DNA from: SZUA-444 sp965226565 | GTDB lineage: Bacteria > Bacillota > Clostridia > Oscillospirales > Ruminococcaceae | DNA length: 64,000 bases | Direction of reading: 5' to 3' | Assembly: GCA_965226565.1 (NCBI GenBank) | Contig: CBDDDI010000001.1 | Span: 1 to 64,000, forward strand | In this document: positions 45,370 to 54,354 of the stretch, piece by piece | How the letters are laid out: every line of letters begins with the position of its first letter | Numbering within the stretch: the stretch's first letter is position 1 | The notes under the pieces: generated by a model | Told to the model about the DNA's origin: nothing | What the model saw: the letters and a program-made list of their open reading frames with translations, nothing else | The model's database searches: none | Program-made: the position numbers and the translations under genes

Positions 45370-46125
45370 TTATAATATATTTGAAAGTGATAAAATTAAA
45401 GCAACTCCTATTGCTATTCCTGTTGCTACAAGTACTGCTTCAACAATTTTTAAAATTCCTGCAATTATATCTCCCATCATTAAATCACGTATTGAATTTG
45501 TTAAAAGAAGTCCAGGAACTAAAAGCATTATTGAGCCAATAATAATTTTGTCATAGTTTTTTGTAATTCCTAAATGAAAAAATCCAACTGAAATAATTGA
45601 TGCTATAGAACTACAAAGTATATTTTCAAAAAGCAAATTTGTATTTATTTTTCTTAAATTTTTTAAAACAAAATAAATAATAATTCCTATAGGCATTGAT
45701 AATAAAGCATCAATTACATTTCCTCCAAAAAATAAGCAAAATGTAGCTGGTGCAATTGCATAAGATAAAGTTATTAAAAATTTTGAGTAAGATTTTCTAT
45801 TTAATATTTCTATAATCAGATTATTTATTGTGTTTATATCAGGTTTGTTGTAACAAATAAATCTAGAAAGATTATTTAGTCTATCAACTTTATCAAGATC
45901 TATTTCTTCTTCTGCAACATTTTTTGTTAATGTAATAGAAGAATTATTTTCATAATAAATAGTAACTATTAAATTTGATGTAATAGCAAATATGTTCACA
46001 TCTTTTGCACCATAAGCTTTGCATATTCTAGATATTGATTCTTCAACTCTGTATATTTCAGCACCATATGATAACATAAGACTTCCTATTTTCATTGAAA
46101 CAAGTAAAAGGTCATTATATTTCAT
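45370..46125 (-). CDS. Threonine/serine exporter family, large subunit (ThrE/DUF1212 type)
   Basis: A 251-residue protein with a soluble N-terminal part (LSYGAEIYRVEESISRICKA, the family signature) and about five C-terminal helices including LLVPGLLLTNSIRDLMMGD. It is the N-terminal-half partner of the small ThrE_2 subunit downstream. AGAGG precedes ATG at 6 bp. The pair is divergent from the ABC-F gene. Confidence 0.9.
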   Translation of the reverse strand: MKYNDLLLVSMKIGSLMLSYGAEIYRVEESISRICKAYGAKDVNIFAITSNLIVTIYYENNSSITLTKNVAEEEIDLDKVDRLNNLSRFICYNKPDINTINNLIIEILNRKSYSKFLITLSYAIAPATFCLFFGGNVIDALLSMPIGIIIYFVLKNLRKINTNLLFENILCSSIASIISVGFFHLGITKNYDKIIIGSIMLLVPGLLLTNSIRDLMMGDIIAGILKIVEAVLVATGIAIGVALILSLSNIL

Positions 46126-46215
46126 GATTAACCTCTAAAAAATGTTAAGATTTATATTGATTAAGAACGAATAATAATTTATAATTATAGTATAACCATT
46201 TTAAAGGAGTATTAA

Positions 46216-48168
46216 ATGATTTTAAGCATACAAAATATTAATAAATTTTATAACGGAAATCAAATATTAGAAAATGTTAATTTTACAATAGAGGATAGAG
46301 ATAGAATAGGTTTAGTTGGAGTAAATGGATGTGGTAAATCTACATTACTAAAGATAATTACTAAAATTGAGAGTTTTGATAAAATAAATGGTATAGATAG
46401 TAATGTTGATATATCAACAAAAACAACTATAGGTTTTTTAAAACAAAATAGTGGACTTGATAATAACAATACGATTAAAACAGAAATGCTATCTGTGTTT
46501 TCACATCTTATAGAGATTTCAGAAAGAATGAGAGAACTTGAAAAGATAATAGAAGAAAATACAAATGTTTCTGATAATAAAAAACTTGATGATGCTTTGC
46601 AAGAATATGCTTCAAAAAGTGCCTATTTTGAAACTCATGAAGGTTATATTATTGATGTAAAAATAAAAACCATACTAAATGGTATGGGTTTTGAGAATTT
46701 AGAAGATGATAGACTTATATCAACATTATCTGGTGGAGAAAAAACAAGACTTGCATTAGCGAAACTTCTTTTAGAAAATCCAAATTTGCTAATTTTGGAT
46801 GAACCTACTAACCATTTAGATTTTAAAACTTTGTTGTGGCTAGAAGATTATTTAAAAAATTATAAAGGTGCACTTCTTATTGTATCTCATGATAGATATT
46901 TTTTAGATAAAATTTGTAATAGAATATGTGAAATTGAAAGAAGAAAATTAACAAGTTTTAAAGGTGATTATTCTAGTTTTTTAGTTCAAAAAGAAATGCA
47001 AAATGAAAGATTAATGAAAGAATATGAAAGACAGCAAAAGCAAGTTGCAGAACTTGAGGATTATATTCAGAAAAATAAAGTAAGAGCTTCTACCTCTAAT
47101 ATGGCAAAAAGCAGAGAGAAGCAACTTGAAAAAATTGATTTAATTGAGAAACCATTGCTGTATAATAAAACTTCAAAAATTAAATTAGAATATGATATAG
47201 TTCCTCCAAAAGAGGTTTTAAATGTAAATGGAATTAATATTTCAGTTGGAGAAGGAGCTTTAAAAAAACAGATCATAACAGATTTTGATTTAAATGTTTT
47301 AAGAGGAGAGAAAGTAGCGATTATAGGCTCAAATGGAATAGGAAAGTCAACAGTTTTAAAAGCTATACAAAATATTATTCCTCATAATAAAGGTAGTATA
47401 GATTGGGCTAAGAATGTTAAAATTAGTTATTTTGATCAAGAAAGTACAAGACTGAATTTTAATAGTACAGTTATAGAAGAATTTCATAAACATTGTCCAA
47501 GAGATACAGAACAATATGTAAGAGACACGCTTGCTAAAGTTTTGCTTAATGGAGAGAATGTATATAAAAATGTAGGAGTTATTAGTGGAGGAGAAAGAGC
47601 TAAACTTTGTTTTGCTATCATGATGAATAACAGAGGTAACGTTTTAGTACTGGACGAACCTACTAACCACCTTGATTTAAATACAAAAGAAGTTCTTGAA
47701 GAAGCTTTATATGATTTTGATCAAACAATTATATTTGTTTCGCATGATAGATATTTGCTTAATAAAATTGCTACAAGAATAGTTGAAATTACTCCAGATG
47801 CAGTTAATCAGTATAAAGGTAATTTTGATTTTTATTTAGAAAAAAAACAAGAGCAAGATTTAATTGCTCAAAAAGAAATTGATCAGAAAAAAATAGAAAA
47901 ACAAAATGTTAAGGCAAAAGAAAATAAAGTAAAAGTTTATAGAACAAAAGAACAAAGAGCTCAAGAAGTTAAACGCAAAAAGCAAATAAAAGATTTAGAA
48001 AAAGAAATAGAAAATTTGCAAAATGATGTAGATGGATTAGAAGAAAAAATAAAAGATCCTGATATTTATTCTGATTATCAAAAAATGAATGAGTTTTGTT
48101 TGAAAATTGACGAGCTGAAAAAAATAATTTCTGATAAATATGATGAATGGATTTTGCTTAGCGAATAG
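46216..48168 (+). CDS. ABC-F family ATPase with C-terminal coiled coil (Uup/YdiF-like)
   Basis: A 650-residue cytoplasmic protein with two ATPase domains and no membrane segment: Walker A GVNGCGKST and GSNGIGKST, signatures LSGGEKTR and ISGGERAK, and Walker B LLILDEPTNHLDF and VLVLDEPTNHLDL. The inter-domain linker (about 245-325, KEYERQQKQVAELEDYIQ) and a long Lys/Glu-rich C-terminal coiled coil (about 550-650) match the Uup/YdiF housekeeping branch. ABC-F proteins act on ribosomes to rescue stalled translation or give antibiotic resistance. The coiled coil and lack of resistance neighbours favour a housekeeping role. The start has AAAGGAG at 6 bp; the stop overlaps the convergent DUF1284 gene by 11 bp. 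Confidence 0.93.
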   Translation: MILSIQNINKFYNGNQILENVNFTIEDRDRIGLVGVNGCGKSTLLKIITKIESFDKINGIDSNVDISTKTTIGFLKQNSGLDNNNTIKTEMLSVFSHLIEISERMRELEKIIEENTNVSDNKKLDDALQEYASKSAYFETHEGYIIDVKIKTILNGMGFENLEDDRLISTLSGGEKTRLALAKLLLENPNLLILDEPTNHLDFKTLLWLEDYLKNYKGALLIVSHDRYFLDKICNRICEIERRKLTSFKGDYSSFLVQKEMQNERLMKEYERQQKQVAELEDYIQKNKVRASTSNMAKSREKQLEKIDLIEKPLLYNKTSKIKLEYDIVPPKEVLNVNGINISVGEGALKKQIITDFDLNVLRGEKVAIIGSNGIGKSTVLKAIQNIIPHNKGSIDWAKNVKISYFDQESTRLNFNSTVIEEFHKHCPRDTEQYVRDTLAKVLLNGENVYKNVGVISGGERAKLCFAIMMNNRGNVLVLDEPTNHLDLNTKEVLEEALYDFDQTIIFVSHDRYLLNKIATRIVEITPDAVNQYKGNFDFYLEKKQEQDLIAQKEIDQKKIEKQNVKAKENKVKVYRTKEQRAQEVKRKKQIKDLEKEIENLQNDVDGLEEKIKDPDIYSDYQKMNEFCLKIDELKKIISDKYDEWILLSE

Positions 48169-48544
48169 GATCTATAGATTCGCAAATTTTTAGCCATTCA
48201 CAGTCTTTACAAACTTTATTAAGTTTGTTTTGTGATATAATTTTGTCAAATACTAAATTTAAAAAATCTTTAGAATTTAGTATTTGACCATTTTTAAGTC
48301 CACATTCTGTTAGTATATTTTGATCATAATTTAAAACTTTTTTATTAGACTCACAAATGTTTCTATTGTTGTTTGGACAACAAGAGCATATAACATCAAC
48401 ATCTGAAGTTAATTGAATATCAACATTTGATTTTAAAATTTTAATAGTTTTAGACATATTATCAATAAAGTCTTCACTATATCCTTTGCCAATAAAATAA
48501 TGTATACACATTCCATGATGTGGTCTAAGTTTATAAATAGACAT
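48158..48544 (-). CDS. DUF1284-family cysteine-rich protein
   Basis: A 128-residue protein starting YKLRPHHGMCIHYFIGKGYS, the DUF1284 signature (RPHH), with eight cysteines including CSCCPNN and a C-terminal KVCKDCEWLKIC. The arrangement suggests a metal or Fe-S site; the function is unknown. GGAG precedes ATG. The 3' end overlaps that of the convergent ABC-F gene by 11 bp, and no terminator lies between them. Confidence 0.85.
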   Translation of the reverse strand: MSIYKLRPHHGMCIHYFIGKGYSEDFIDNMSKTIKILKSNVDIQLTSDVDVICSCCPNNNRNICESNKKVLNYDQNILTECGLKNGQILNSKDFLNLVFDKIISQNKLNKVCKDCEWLKICESIDPIR

Positions 48545-48567
48545 AAATTCTCCTTGTAATATTAATA

Positions 48568-48598
48568 AAAAAACCTCCGAATTAACGGAGGTTTAATT
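48568..48598 (-). terminator. Terminator of the glycolytic operon
   Basis: AAACCTCCG pairs with CGGAGGTTT around a short loop, followed by a T run on the minus strand, just after the gpmI stop. Confidence 0.88.
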
Positions 48599-48601
48599 TT
48601 T

Positions 48602-50116
48602 CTATTTTATAAGTGATTTGCCAGTCATTTCATCAGGTTTAGGTAAATCAAGAATTTCTAACATTGTTGGAGCTAAATCAGCTAAAACACCGTCTTCTTT
48701 AAGCTCGCAATCCATTCCAGCAAGAAGCAATGGAACTTGATTTGTTGTATGAGCAGTAAATGGAGAACCATCAGCTTCATACATTTTGTCAGCATTTCCG
48801 TGATCAGCAGTAAGCAAAGCAACTCCACCTTTAGCAGTTAAAGCATCAACAACTTTACCAACGCAAGTATCAACAGCTTCAACAGCTTTAACAGCAGCAT
48901 CAAATACACCAGTATGACCAACCATATCACAGTTTGCGAAATTCAAAATAATAACATCATATTTATCAGAAGCAATTCTGTTTAATAATTCATCAGTAAC
49001 TTCAAAAGCACTCATTTCAGGTTGTAAATCATATGTTGCAACTTTTGGAGATGAGATTAATGCTCTATCTTCATTTTTAAAAGGAGCCTCAACACCACCA
49101 TTAAAGAAGAATGTAACATGAGCATATTTTTCTGTTTCAGCAATTCTAAGTTGTGTTAAACCTTTATCTGAAATATATTCACCAAAAGTATTTTTTAGTG
49201 ATTGAGGTTTGAAAGCAACATCAACATTTGGCATTGTAGCGTCATATTGAGTCATACAAACAAAGTAAAGTGGCATTCTGCCATTTTTTCTTACAAATCC
49301 ATCAAAAGAATCATCAACAAATGTTCTTGTAATTTCTCTAGCTCTATCAGGTCTAAAGTTAAAGAAAACAACACTGTCATTAGCTTTAATAGTTCCGTTT
49401 TTATCACAAACAGTAGGAATAACAAATTCATCAGTTACATTATCTGTATAAGAAGCTTCCATAGCATTTACAGCAGATGTGTCTTGGTTTCCTTCACCAT
49501 AAACCATTGCAGAATAAGCTTTTTCAACTCTATCCCAACGATTATCTCTATCCATAGCGTAGTATCTACCAGATACAGTAGCAATTTTACCAACACCAAT
49601 TTCGTTCATTTTATCTTCAAGTTCTTTAATAAAATCTTTACCACTTGATGGAGGAACGTCACGTCCATCCATAAAACAATGAATATAAACATCAGTAAGT
49701 CCAGCCTTTTTAGCAAGTTGTAAAATACCATATATATGTGAATTATGACTGTGAACTCCACCATTAGAAACAAGGCCCATTAAATGAAGAGAAGAATTGT
49801 TGTTTTTACAATTTTCTACAGCTTTATTAAGAGCTTCGTTTTCAAAAAAATCACCATCACTAATTGATTTCGTAATTCTAGTTAATTCTTGATATACAAT
49901 TCTACCAGCACCAATATTAGTGTGGCCAACTTCAGAGTTGCCCATTTGGCCATCTGGTAAACCAACATTCATTCCACTTGCTCCTATTAAAGTATGAGGA
50001 CAAGTTTTAAATAATTTATCAAGATTTGGTTTGTTAGCATTTGCAATAGCATTTCCGTAACTTTCAGGATTGTTTCCATATCCATCCATAATAATTAATG
50101 CAACAGGTTTTTTCAT
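48602..50116 (-). CDS. gpmI: Phosphoglycerate mutase, 2,3-bisphosphoglycerate-independent
   Basis: A 504-residue enzyme of the alkaline-phosphatase superfamily that interconverts 3- and 2-phosphoglycerate. Motifs: metal site LIIMDGYGNN, the catalytic serine in GNSEVGHTNIGAGR, MDGRDVPP, FNFRPDRAREITR and the second metal site TADHGNADKM. The length is typical. The start at 50116 (MKKPVAL) follows AAAGGA by 9 bp. It is the last gene of the pgk-tpiA-pyrE-gpmI cluster. Confidence 0.97.
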   Translation of the reverse strand: MKKPVALIIMDGYGNNPESYGNAIANANKPNLDKLFKTCPHTLIGASGMNVGLPDGQMGNSEVGHTNIGAGRIVYQELTRITKSISDGDFFENEALNKAVENCKNNNSSLHLMGLVSNGGVHSHNSHIYGILQLAKKAGLTDVYIHCFMDGRDVPPSSGKDFIKELEDKMNEIGVGKIATVSGRYYAMDRDNRWDRVEKAYSAMVYGEGNQDTSAVNAMEASYTDNVTDEFVIPTVCDKNGTIKANDSVVFFNFRPDRAREITRTFVDDSFDGFVRKNGRMPLYFVCMTQYDATMPNVDVAFKPQSLKNTFGEYISDKGLTQLRIAETEKYAHVTFFFNGGVEAPFKNEDRALISSPKVATYDLQPEMSAFEVTDELLNRIASDKYDVIILNFANCDMVGHTGVFDAAVKAVEAVDTCVGKVVDALTAKGGVALLTADHGNADKMYEADGSPFTAHTTNQVPLLLAGMDCELKEDGVLADLAPTMLEILDLPKPDEMTGKSLIK

Positions 50117-50149
50117 TATAAGCAATCCTTTCTATAAAAGAATAATAAG

Positions 50150-50186
50150 AATTAAGCATAAACATATGTCTATACTTAATTCCATT
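50150..50186 (-). terminator. Intercistronic hairpin between pyrE and gpmI
   Basis: GAATTAAG pairs with CTTAATTC, with several further A-T/G-T pairs inside. The tail on the minus strand is T-rich but broken, so it is more likely a weak attenuator or processing site than a full terminator. Confidence 0.5.
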
Positions 50187-50192
50187 AAAATA

Positions 50193-50723
50193 TTAGTCGT
50201 TAACTTGTTCTTTGATATAATCCATTGTAAAAGCAGGAATTAATTTTAGATCATGTTCACCTAAAATTTCGTGAGCTTTTTCGTTTCTTAAAATAACACA
50301 AATTACTGTGTCAATTATTGCACCTCTAGCACGAAGTTCACGAACACCATCAATAATAGCACCGCCAGTTGTTACAACGTCTTCAATAATACAAACTTTT
50401 TTGCCTTTAACATCAGCACCTTCAGCAAGTTTGCAAGTTCCATATTCTTTAGCAGTTTTTCTAACAAAAGCTGCAGGCATACCGTTTTCAAAAGATATAG
50501 CAGTAACAACAGGAATTCCACCCATTTCAAGACCAGCAATTATCTCACTTTCTTTAGGAACAAGTGGTGCCATTTCTTTTGCGATTTCTTTTAAAACAAT
50601 AGGATTTGCTTCAAAAAGATATTTATCAAAATATTCATTTGAAATTTGACCTGAACGAAGTTTGAATTCGCCAGTTATGTGAGCAAGTTCATATATTTTT
50701 TTTGCGATTTCTGATTTAGTCAT
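50193..50723 (-). CDS. pyrE: Orotate phosphoribosyltransferase
   Basis: A 176-residue type I PRTase with the PRPP-binding motif VCIIEDVVTTGGAIIDGV, GLEMGGIPVVTAISF and AAFVRKTAKEYGT. It joins orotate to PRPP in pyrimidine synthesis. The short length and KLRSGQISNEYFDKY start fit the PyrE of Gram-positives. It is placed inside a glycolytic cluster between tpiA and gpmI, which is unusual. AGGAG precedes ATG at about 8 bp. Confidence 0.92.
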   Translation of the reverse strand: MTKSEIAKKIYELAHITGEFKLRSGQISNEYFDKYLFEANPIVLKEIAKEMAPLVPKESEIIAGLEMGGIPVVTAISFENGMPAAFVRKTAKEYGTCKLAEGADVKGKKVCIIEDVVTTGGAIIDGVRELRARGAIIDTVICVILRNEKAHEILGEHDLKLIPAFTMDYIKEQVND

Positions 50724-50741
50724 ATAATAACTCCTTATAAA

Positions 50742-51512
50742 TTAGCCGTTTGTTGCAGCATTTAGTAAAACAGCAAAATCATCAGCTTTAAGTGAAGCAC
50801 CACCAATTAGTCCACCATCAATATTTTCTTTTGAAAGTAGTCCAGCACAGTTTTTAGGATTCATAGAACCACCATATTGGATAGTAACAGCGTTAGCAGT
50901 ATTTTGATCATACATTTCAGCTAAAGTTTCACGAATAAATGAGCAAACTTCTTCAGCTTGTTCGTCAGAAGCAGTTTTACCAGTTCCAATAGCCCATACT
51001 GGTTCATAAGCAATAACAGTTTTCTTTAAATCTTCAGAAGAAACTTCAGATAAATCAAGTTTAATTTGTCTTGCAATAACTTCTTTAGTTATGTTAGCTT
51101 CACGTTCATCAAGAAGTTCACCAACACAAACGATTGGTTTTAGTCCAGCAGCAAGAGCAGCTTTTGTTCTTTTATTAACAGTTAGGTCAGTTTCACCGAA
51201 ATATTGTCTTCTTTCGCTATGACCTAAAACAACGTATTCAACTCCTAGCTCAACAAGCATATCAGCAGAAATTTCACCTGTGAAAGCACCACTTTTTTCA
51301 AAGTGACAGTTTTGAGCACCAACTTTAATATTTGTACCTTTTGTTAGATTAACAGCAGTTTCAAGATTTGTAAAAGGCACACAAATAACAACACCACAAG
51401 TAGCTTTTTGGGCATAAGGTTTAAGAGCTTCTATAAGTTCTTTAGCCTCTGGTCTTGTTTTGTTCATTTTCCAGTTACCAGCAATAATTGGTTGTCTTAA
51501 ATCTTTTCTCAT
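50742..51512 (-). CDS. tpiA: Triosephosphate isomerase
   Basis: A 256-residue TIM-barrel enzyme interconverting dihydroxyacetone phosphate and glyceraldehyde 3-phosphate. The active-site residues are in GNWKMNKT (Lys), LGHSERRQYFGE (His) and AYEPVWAIGTGKTA (Glu), followed by the phosphate loop IQYGGSMNPKN and DGGLIGGASL. AAGGAG precedes ATG at about 9 bp. It receives dihydroxyacetone phosphate from glycolysis and also from the dihydroxyacetone kinase encoded earlier in the window. Confidence 0.98.
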   Translation of the reverse strand: MRKDLRQPIIAGNWKMNKTRPEAKELIEALKPYAQKATCGVVICVPFTNLETAVNLTKGTNIKVGAQNCHFEKSGAFTGEISADMLVELGVEYVVLGHSERRQYFGETDLTVNKRTKAALAAGLKPIVCVGELLDEREANITKEVIARQIKLDLSEVSSEDLKKTVIAYEPVWAIGTGKTASDEQAEEVCSFIRETLAEMYDQNTANAVTIQYGGSMNPKNCAGLLSKENIDGGLIGGASLKADDFAVLLNAATNG

Positions 51513-51545
51513 TTCAAAAACTCCTTAAAATATTATTTTGTTTTT

Positions 51546-51577
51546 CAAAAAGGGCAAGCAATAAAGCTAGCCCTTAA
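51546..51577 (-). terminator. Terminator-like hairpin between pgk and tpiA
   Basis: On the minus strand AAGGGCTAGC pairs with GCTTGCCCTT (one mismatch) and leads into TTTTTG. A leaky terminator here would make pgk mRNA more abundant than the downstream genes. Confidence 0.7.
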
Positions 51578-51580
51578 AAT

Positions 51581-52795
51581 TTATTTATCAGCAATAACAT
51601 CTATACCAGGAAGAACTTTACCTTCAAGATATTCAAGAGAAGCGCCACCACCAGTAGAAATATGTGACATTTTGTCAGCAAAACCTAATTGTATAACAGC
51701 AGCAGCAGAGTCTCCACCACCAATAATAGTTGTAGCATCAGTTTCAGAAAGAGCTTTTGCAACAGAAATTGTTCCAGCAGCTAAAGTTGGGTTTTCAAAA
51801 ACGCCCATAGGACCGTTCCAAACAACAGTTTTAGCACTTTTAACAGCATCAGCAAATAGTTCTCTAGTTGGGATTCCAATATCAACACCCATCATATCAG
51901 CAGGAATCTCATTAGCAGGAACTTGATCAATTTCAATTGGAGCATCAATTGGGTTAGGGAATTCTTTACACACAATTGTTCCAACAGGAAGTAGAAGTTG
52001 TTTTCCTAAATCATCAGCTTTTTTCATCATTTCTCTGCAGTAATCAAGTTTTGAATCATCAACAAGTGATTTACCAACTTCATAACCTTTTGCTTTTAGG
52101 AATGTGTAAGCCATACCACCACCAATGATTAGTGTATCACATTTTTCAATAAGATTTGAAATAACGTTTAGTTTATCAGCAACTTTAGCACCACCAAGAA
52201 TAGCAACAAATGGACGTTTAGGAGTTTCTACAGCATTACCAAGATACTCAATTTCTTTTTTCATCAAATATCCAACAGCTGTTTCTTTAACAAATTTAGT
52301 AACACCAGCAGTTGAAGCATGAGCTCTATGAGCTGAACCGAAAGCATCCATAACAAAGCAATCAGCAAGAGAAGCTAATTCTTTTGAGAATTCTTCACCA
52401 TTTTTAGTTTCTTCAGCACCTCTAAAACGAGTATTTTGAAGAAGAACAACATCACCATTGTTCATATCAGCAATAGCTTTTTTAGCGTTTTCTCCAACAA
52501 CAGTGTCATCATTAGCGAAAACAACATTTTTATTTAATAATTCTGCTAATCTTACAGCAACAGGTGCAAGTGAGAATTTATCTTCTGGACCATTTTTAGG
52601 TTTACCAAGATGAGAGCAAAGAATAACTTTAGCACCATCTTTAATTAGTTTGTTTATAGTAGGAAGAGCAGCAGTAATTCTGTTATCATTTGTAATAGCA
52701 CCATCTTTAAGAGGTACATTGAAATCACAACGAACTAAAACCTTTTTTCCACTGAAATTAATATCATCGACTGTTACTTTATTAAGTCCTGCCAT
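51581..52795 (-). CDS. pgk: Phosphoglycerate kinase
   Basis: A 404-residue two-lobed kinase making ATP from 1,3-bisphosphoglycerate. The N-terminal KVLVRCDFNVPLK, SHLGKPKN, DAFGSAHRAHAST and the C-terminal nucleotide loop GGGDSAAAV with STGGGASLEYLEG are all intact. AAAGGA precedes ATG. It is first in the cluster; a gap (glyceraldehyde-3-phosphate dehydrogenase) gene, often found just before pgk, is not next to it here. Confidence 0.98.
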   Translation of the reverse strand: MAGLNKVTVDDINFSGKKVLVRCDFNVPLKDGAITNDNRITAALPTINKLIKDGAKVILCSHLGKPKNGPEDKFSLAPVAVRLAELLNKNVVFANDDTVVGENAKKAIADMNNGDVVLLQNTRFRGAEETKNGEEFSKELASLADCFVMDAFGSAHRAHASTAGVTKFVKETAVGYLMKKEIEYLGNAVETPKRPFVAILGGAKVADKLNVISNLIEKCDTLIIGGGMAYTFLKAKGYEVGKSLVDDSKLDYCREMMKKADDLGKQLLLPVGTIVCKEFPNPIDAPIEIDQVPANEIPADMMGVDIGIPTRELFADAVKSAKTVVWNGPMGVFENPTLAAGTISVAKALSETDATTIIGGGDSAAAVIQLGFADKMSHISTGGGASLEYLEGKVLPGIDVIADK

Positions 52796-52832
52796 TTTAT
52801 AGACATCCTTTCCTAAATGAATACATAATTTT

Positions 52833-52892
52833 ATTTGTTGTTATATTTTTAACAACAAATATTATTTTAACCGATTATTAAAAATATAGCAA
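52833..52892 (-). promoter_or_regulatory. Promoter and possible operator of the glycolytic operon
   Basis: On the minus strand TTGCTA (52887-52892) and TAAAAT (52864-52869) are 17 bp apart. An exact 11-bp inverted repeat, ATTTGTTGTTA with its complement (52833-52843 and 52850-52860), covers the predicted transcription start and first bases, a place where a repressor site or a 5' stabilising hairpin would act. Confidence 0.65.
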
Positions 52893-52930
52893 GTATATTT
52901 TAAAAAAAGTTAATACAATTTTATTTGTGT

Positions 52931-53806
52931 TTATTTGCGATTTTCTCCTTTTACGACAACACCAACAACATCATGACCTAAGTGGCATGCAATTGTAGCA
53001 CCAACATTCATATAAAATTCAGGTTCTCTACCAGTAGCTTTAACCATCAAATCAGCTAATTCTTTAGCAATTTTTTTGTTGCTTCCAACAAGAATAGCAT
53101 AAGGAGATTGAGGAATCATTTTACTAACAGCTACTTCTGAAAGTTTAGGAATAACAAGCTTGTTACCTCTAACTTTATCAACAGTTTTGCTTATAGCATC
53201 AATAAAAGAGATTATAGGTTTAATTCCTAAAACTTCACCAACAAAAGCAGAAACACAGTTTACACGACCTGATTTTTTAGCATATTTTAAAGTATAAGCA
53301 GTGCATACCACAACAGCGCTATTAAACCATACATCTAAAAAGGAAAGTATATTTTCAACTCCAGCACCTTTTTTAATTTTTTTAGCTGCTTCTAAAACAG
53401 GAAAACCATATCCACCAGTATAACTATTCCCATTTAAAACATAAATATTAAAATTATCTTTAGCTTCTGGATGATTTTCAAAAAAATCTTCTTTTGCCAT
53501 ACATGCATTATTGTAAGAATTTGATCCTTTAGAACTAATAGTGACATTAATAATGTCTTTATATCCTAATTCATATTGTTCTTCATAAGCTTCTAAATAA
53601 TCAATTTGGGTTATTTGAGATGTATGAGGAAGTTCTTCATTATTTTCAAGAATTTCATAAAACTCTTCTGTTGTCAAATCAACGCATTCACGATAAGATT
53701 TTTCTCCAACAGTAATATGGAATCCAAGTACTTTAATGTTGTATTTTTCTGCTTGTTCGATTGAAATATCACTAGCCGAATCAGTAATCATACGTATTTT
53801 TTGCAT
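52931..53806 (-). CDS. DegV-family fatty-acid-binding protein
   Basis: A 291-residue DegV-fold protein with MITDSASDISIEQA at the start, the TSQITQIDYLEAYE segment and the ACHLGHDVVGVVV end. DegV/FakB proteins hold a fatty acid for phosphorylation by FakA; whether this copy serves that role is unknown. The start at 53806 follows GGAGG by 5 bp. It lies 2 bp after trmL, in a small operon with it and possibly the pyridoxal kinase gene. Confidence 0.9.
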   Translation of the reverse strand: MQKIRMITDSASDISIEQAEKYNIKVLGFHITVGEKSYRECVDLTTEEFYEILENNEELPHTSQITQIDYLEAYEEQYELGYKDIINVTISSKGSNSYNNACMAKEDFFENHPEAKDNFNIYVLNGNSYTGGYGFPVLEAAKKIKKGAGVENILSFLDVWFNSAVVVCTAYTLKYAKKSGRVNCVSAFVGEVLGIKPIISFIDAISKTVDKVRGNKLVIPKLSEVAVSKMIPQSPYAILVGSNKKIAKELADLMVKATGREPEFYMNVGATIACHLGHDVVGVVVKGENRK

Positions 53807-53808
53807 AT

Positions 53809-54306
53809 CTACCTCCAAATGTAATCAGTCAATTGACCTTGCGAATTAAGTTCAGGAAATTGCCATTGTCTTAATATTTCGTATGTTGCAATAGCAACAG
53901 TATTAGATAAATTTAAACTTCTAAGTTCAGGTTTCATAGGAATACGAACACAATTTTTTTTATTTTCAAAAAGTAATTTTTCAGGTAATCCTTTATCTTC
54001 TCTACCAAAAACAATGTAGCAATTATTTTCATATTTTACATCAGAATACACATTTAAAGCTTTAGTTGTGTAATAATAGTAAGGACCATTATTTTGATTA
54101 AAAAAGTCATCAAGATTCTCATATATTTTTACATCAAGTTTATCCCAATAATCAAGTCCAGCTCTTTTTAATTTTTTGTCAGAAATAGTAAATCCTAAAG
54201 GTTTTATTAAATGTAATTTTGCACCAGTTACAGCACAAGTTCTAGAAATATTACCTGTATTTTGAGGAATTTGAGGTTCTACTAAAACAACATTAATATT
54301 GTGCAT
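53809..54306 (-). CDS. trmL: tRNA (cytidine/uridine 34-2'-O)-methyltransferase
   Basis: A 165-residue SPOUT-fold enzyme starting NVVLVEPQIPQNTGNISRTC with YIVFGREDKGLPEKLL and the knot-forming IPMKPELRSLNLSNTVAIA. It methylates the wobble ribose of leucine tRNAs in the TrmL family. Size and motifs fit the minimal family form. GGAG precedes ATG at 7 bp. DegV is encoded immediately downstream. Confidence 0.93.
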   Translation of the reverse strand: MHNINVVLVEPQIPQNTGNISRTCAVTGAKLHLIKPLGFTISDKKLKRAGLDYWDKLDVKIYENLDDFFNQNNGPYYYYTTKALNVYSDVKYENNCYIVFGREDKGLPEKLLFENKKNCVRIPMKPELRSLNLSNTVAIATYEILRQWQFPELNSQGQLTDYIWR

Positions 54307-54354
54307 TTGACATCTCCTTATTATATCATATTTTTAATAATTTACAATAATTAA

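Noticed and set aside
46216..48168. Antibiotic-resistance ABC-F protein
   Set aside because: The C-terminal coiled coil, short linker and housekeeping neighbours fit the Uup/YdiF branch better than resistance subfamilies.
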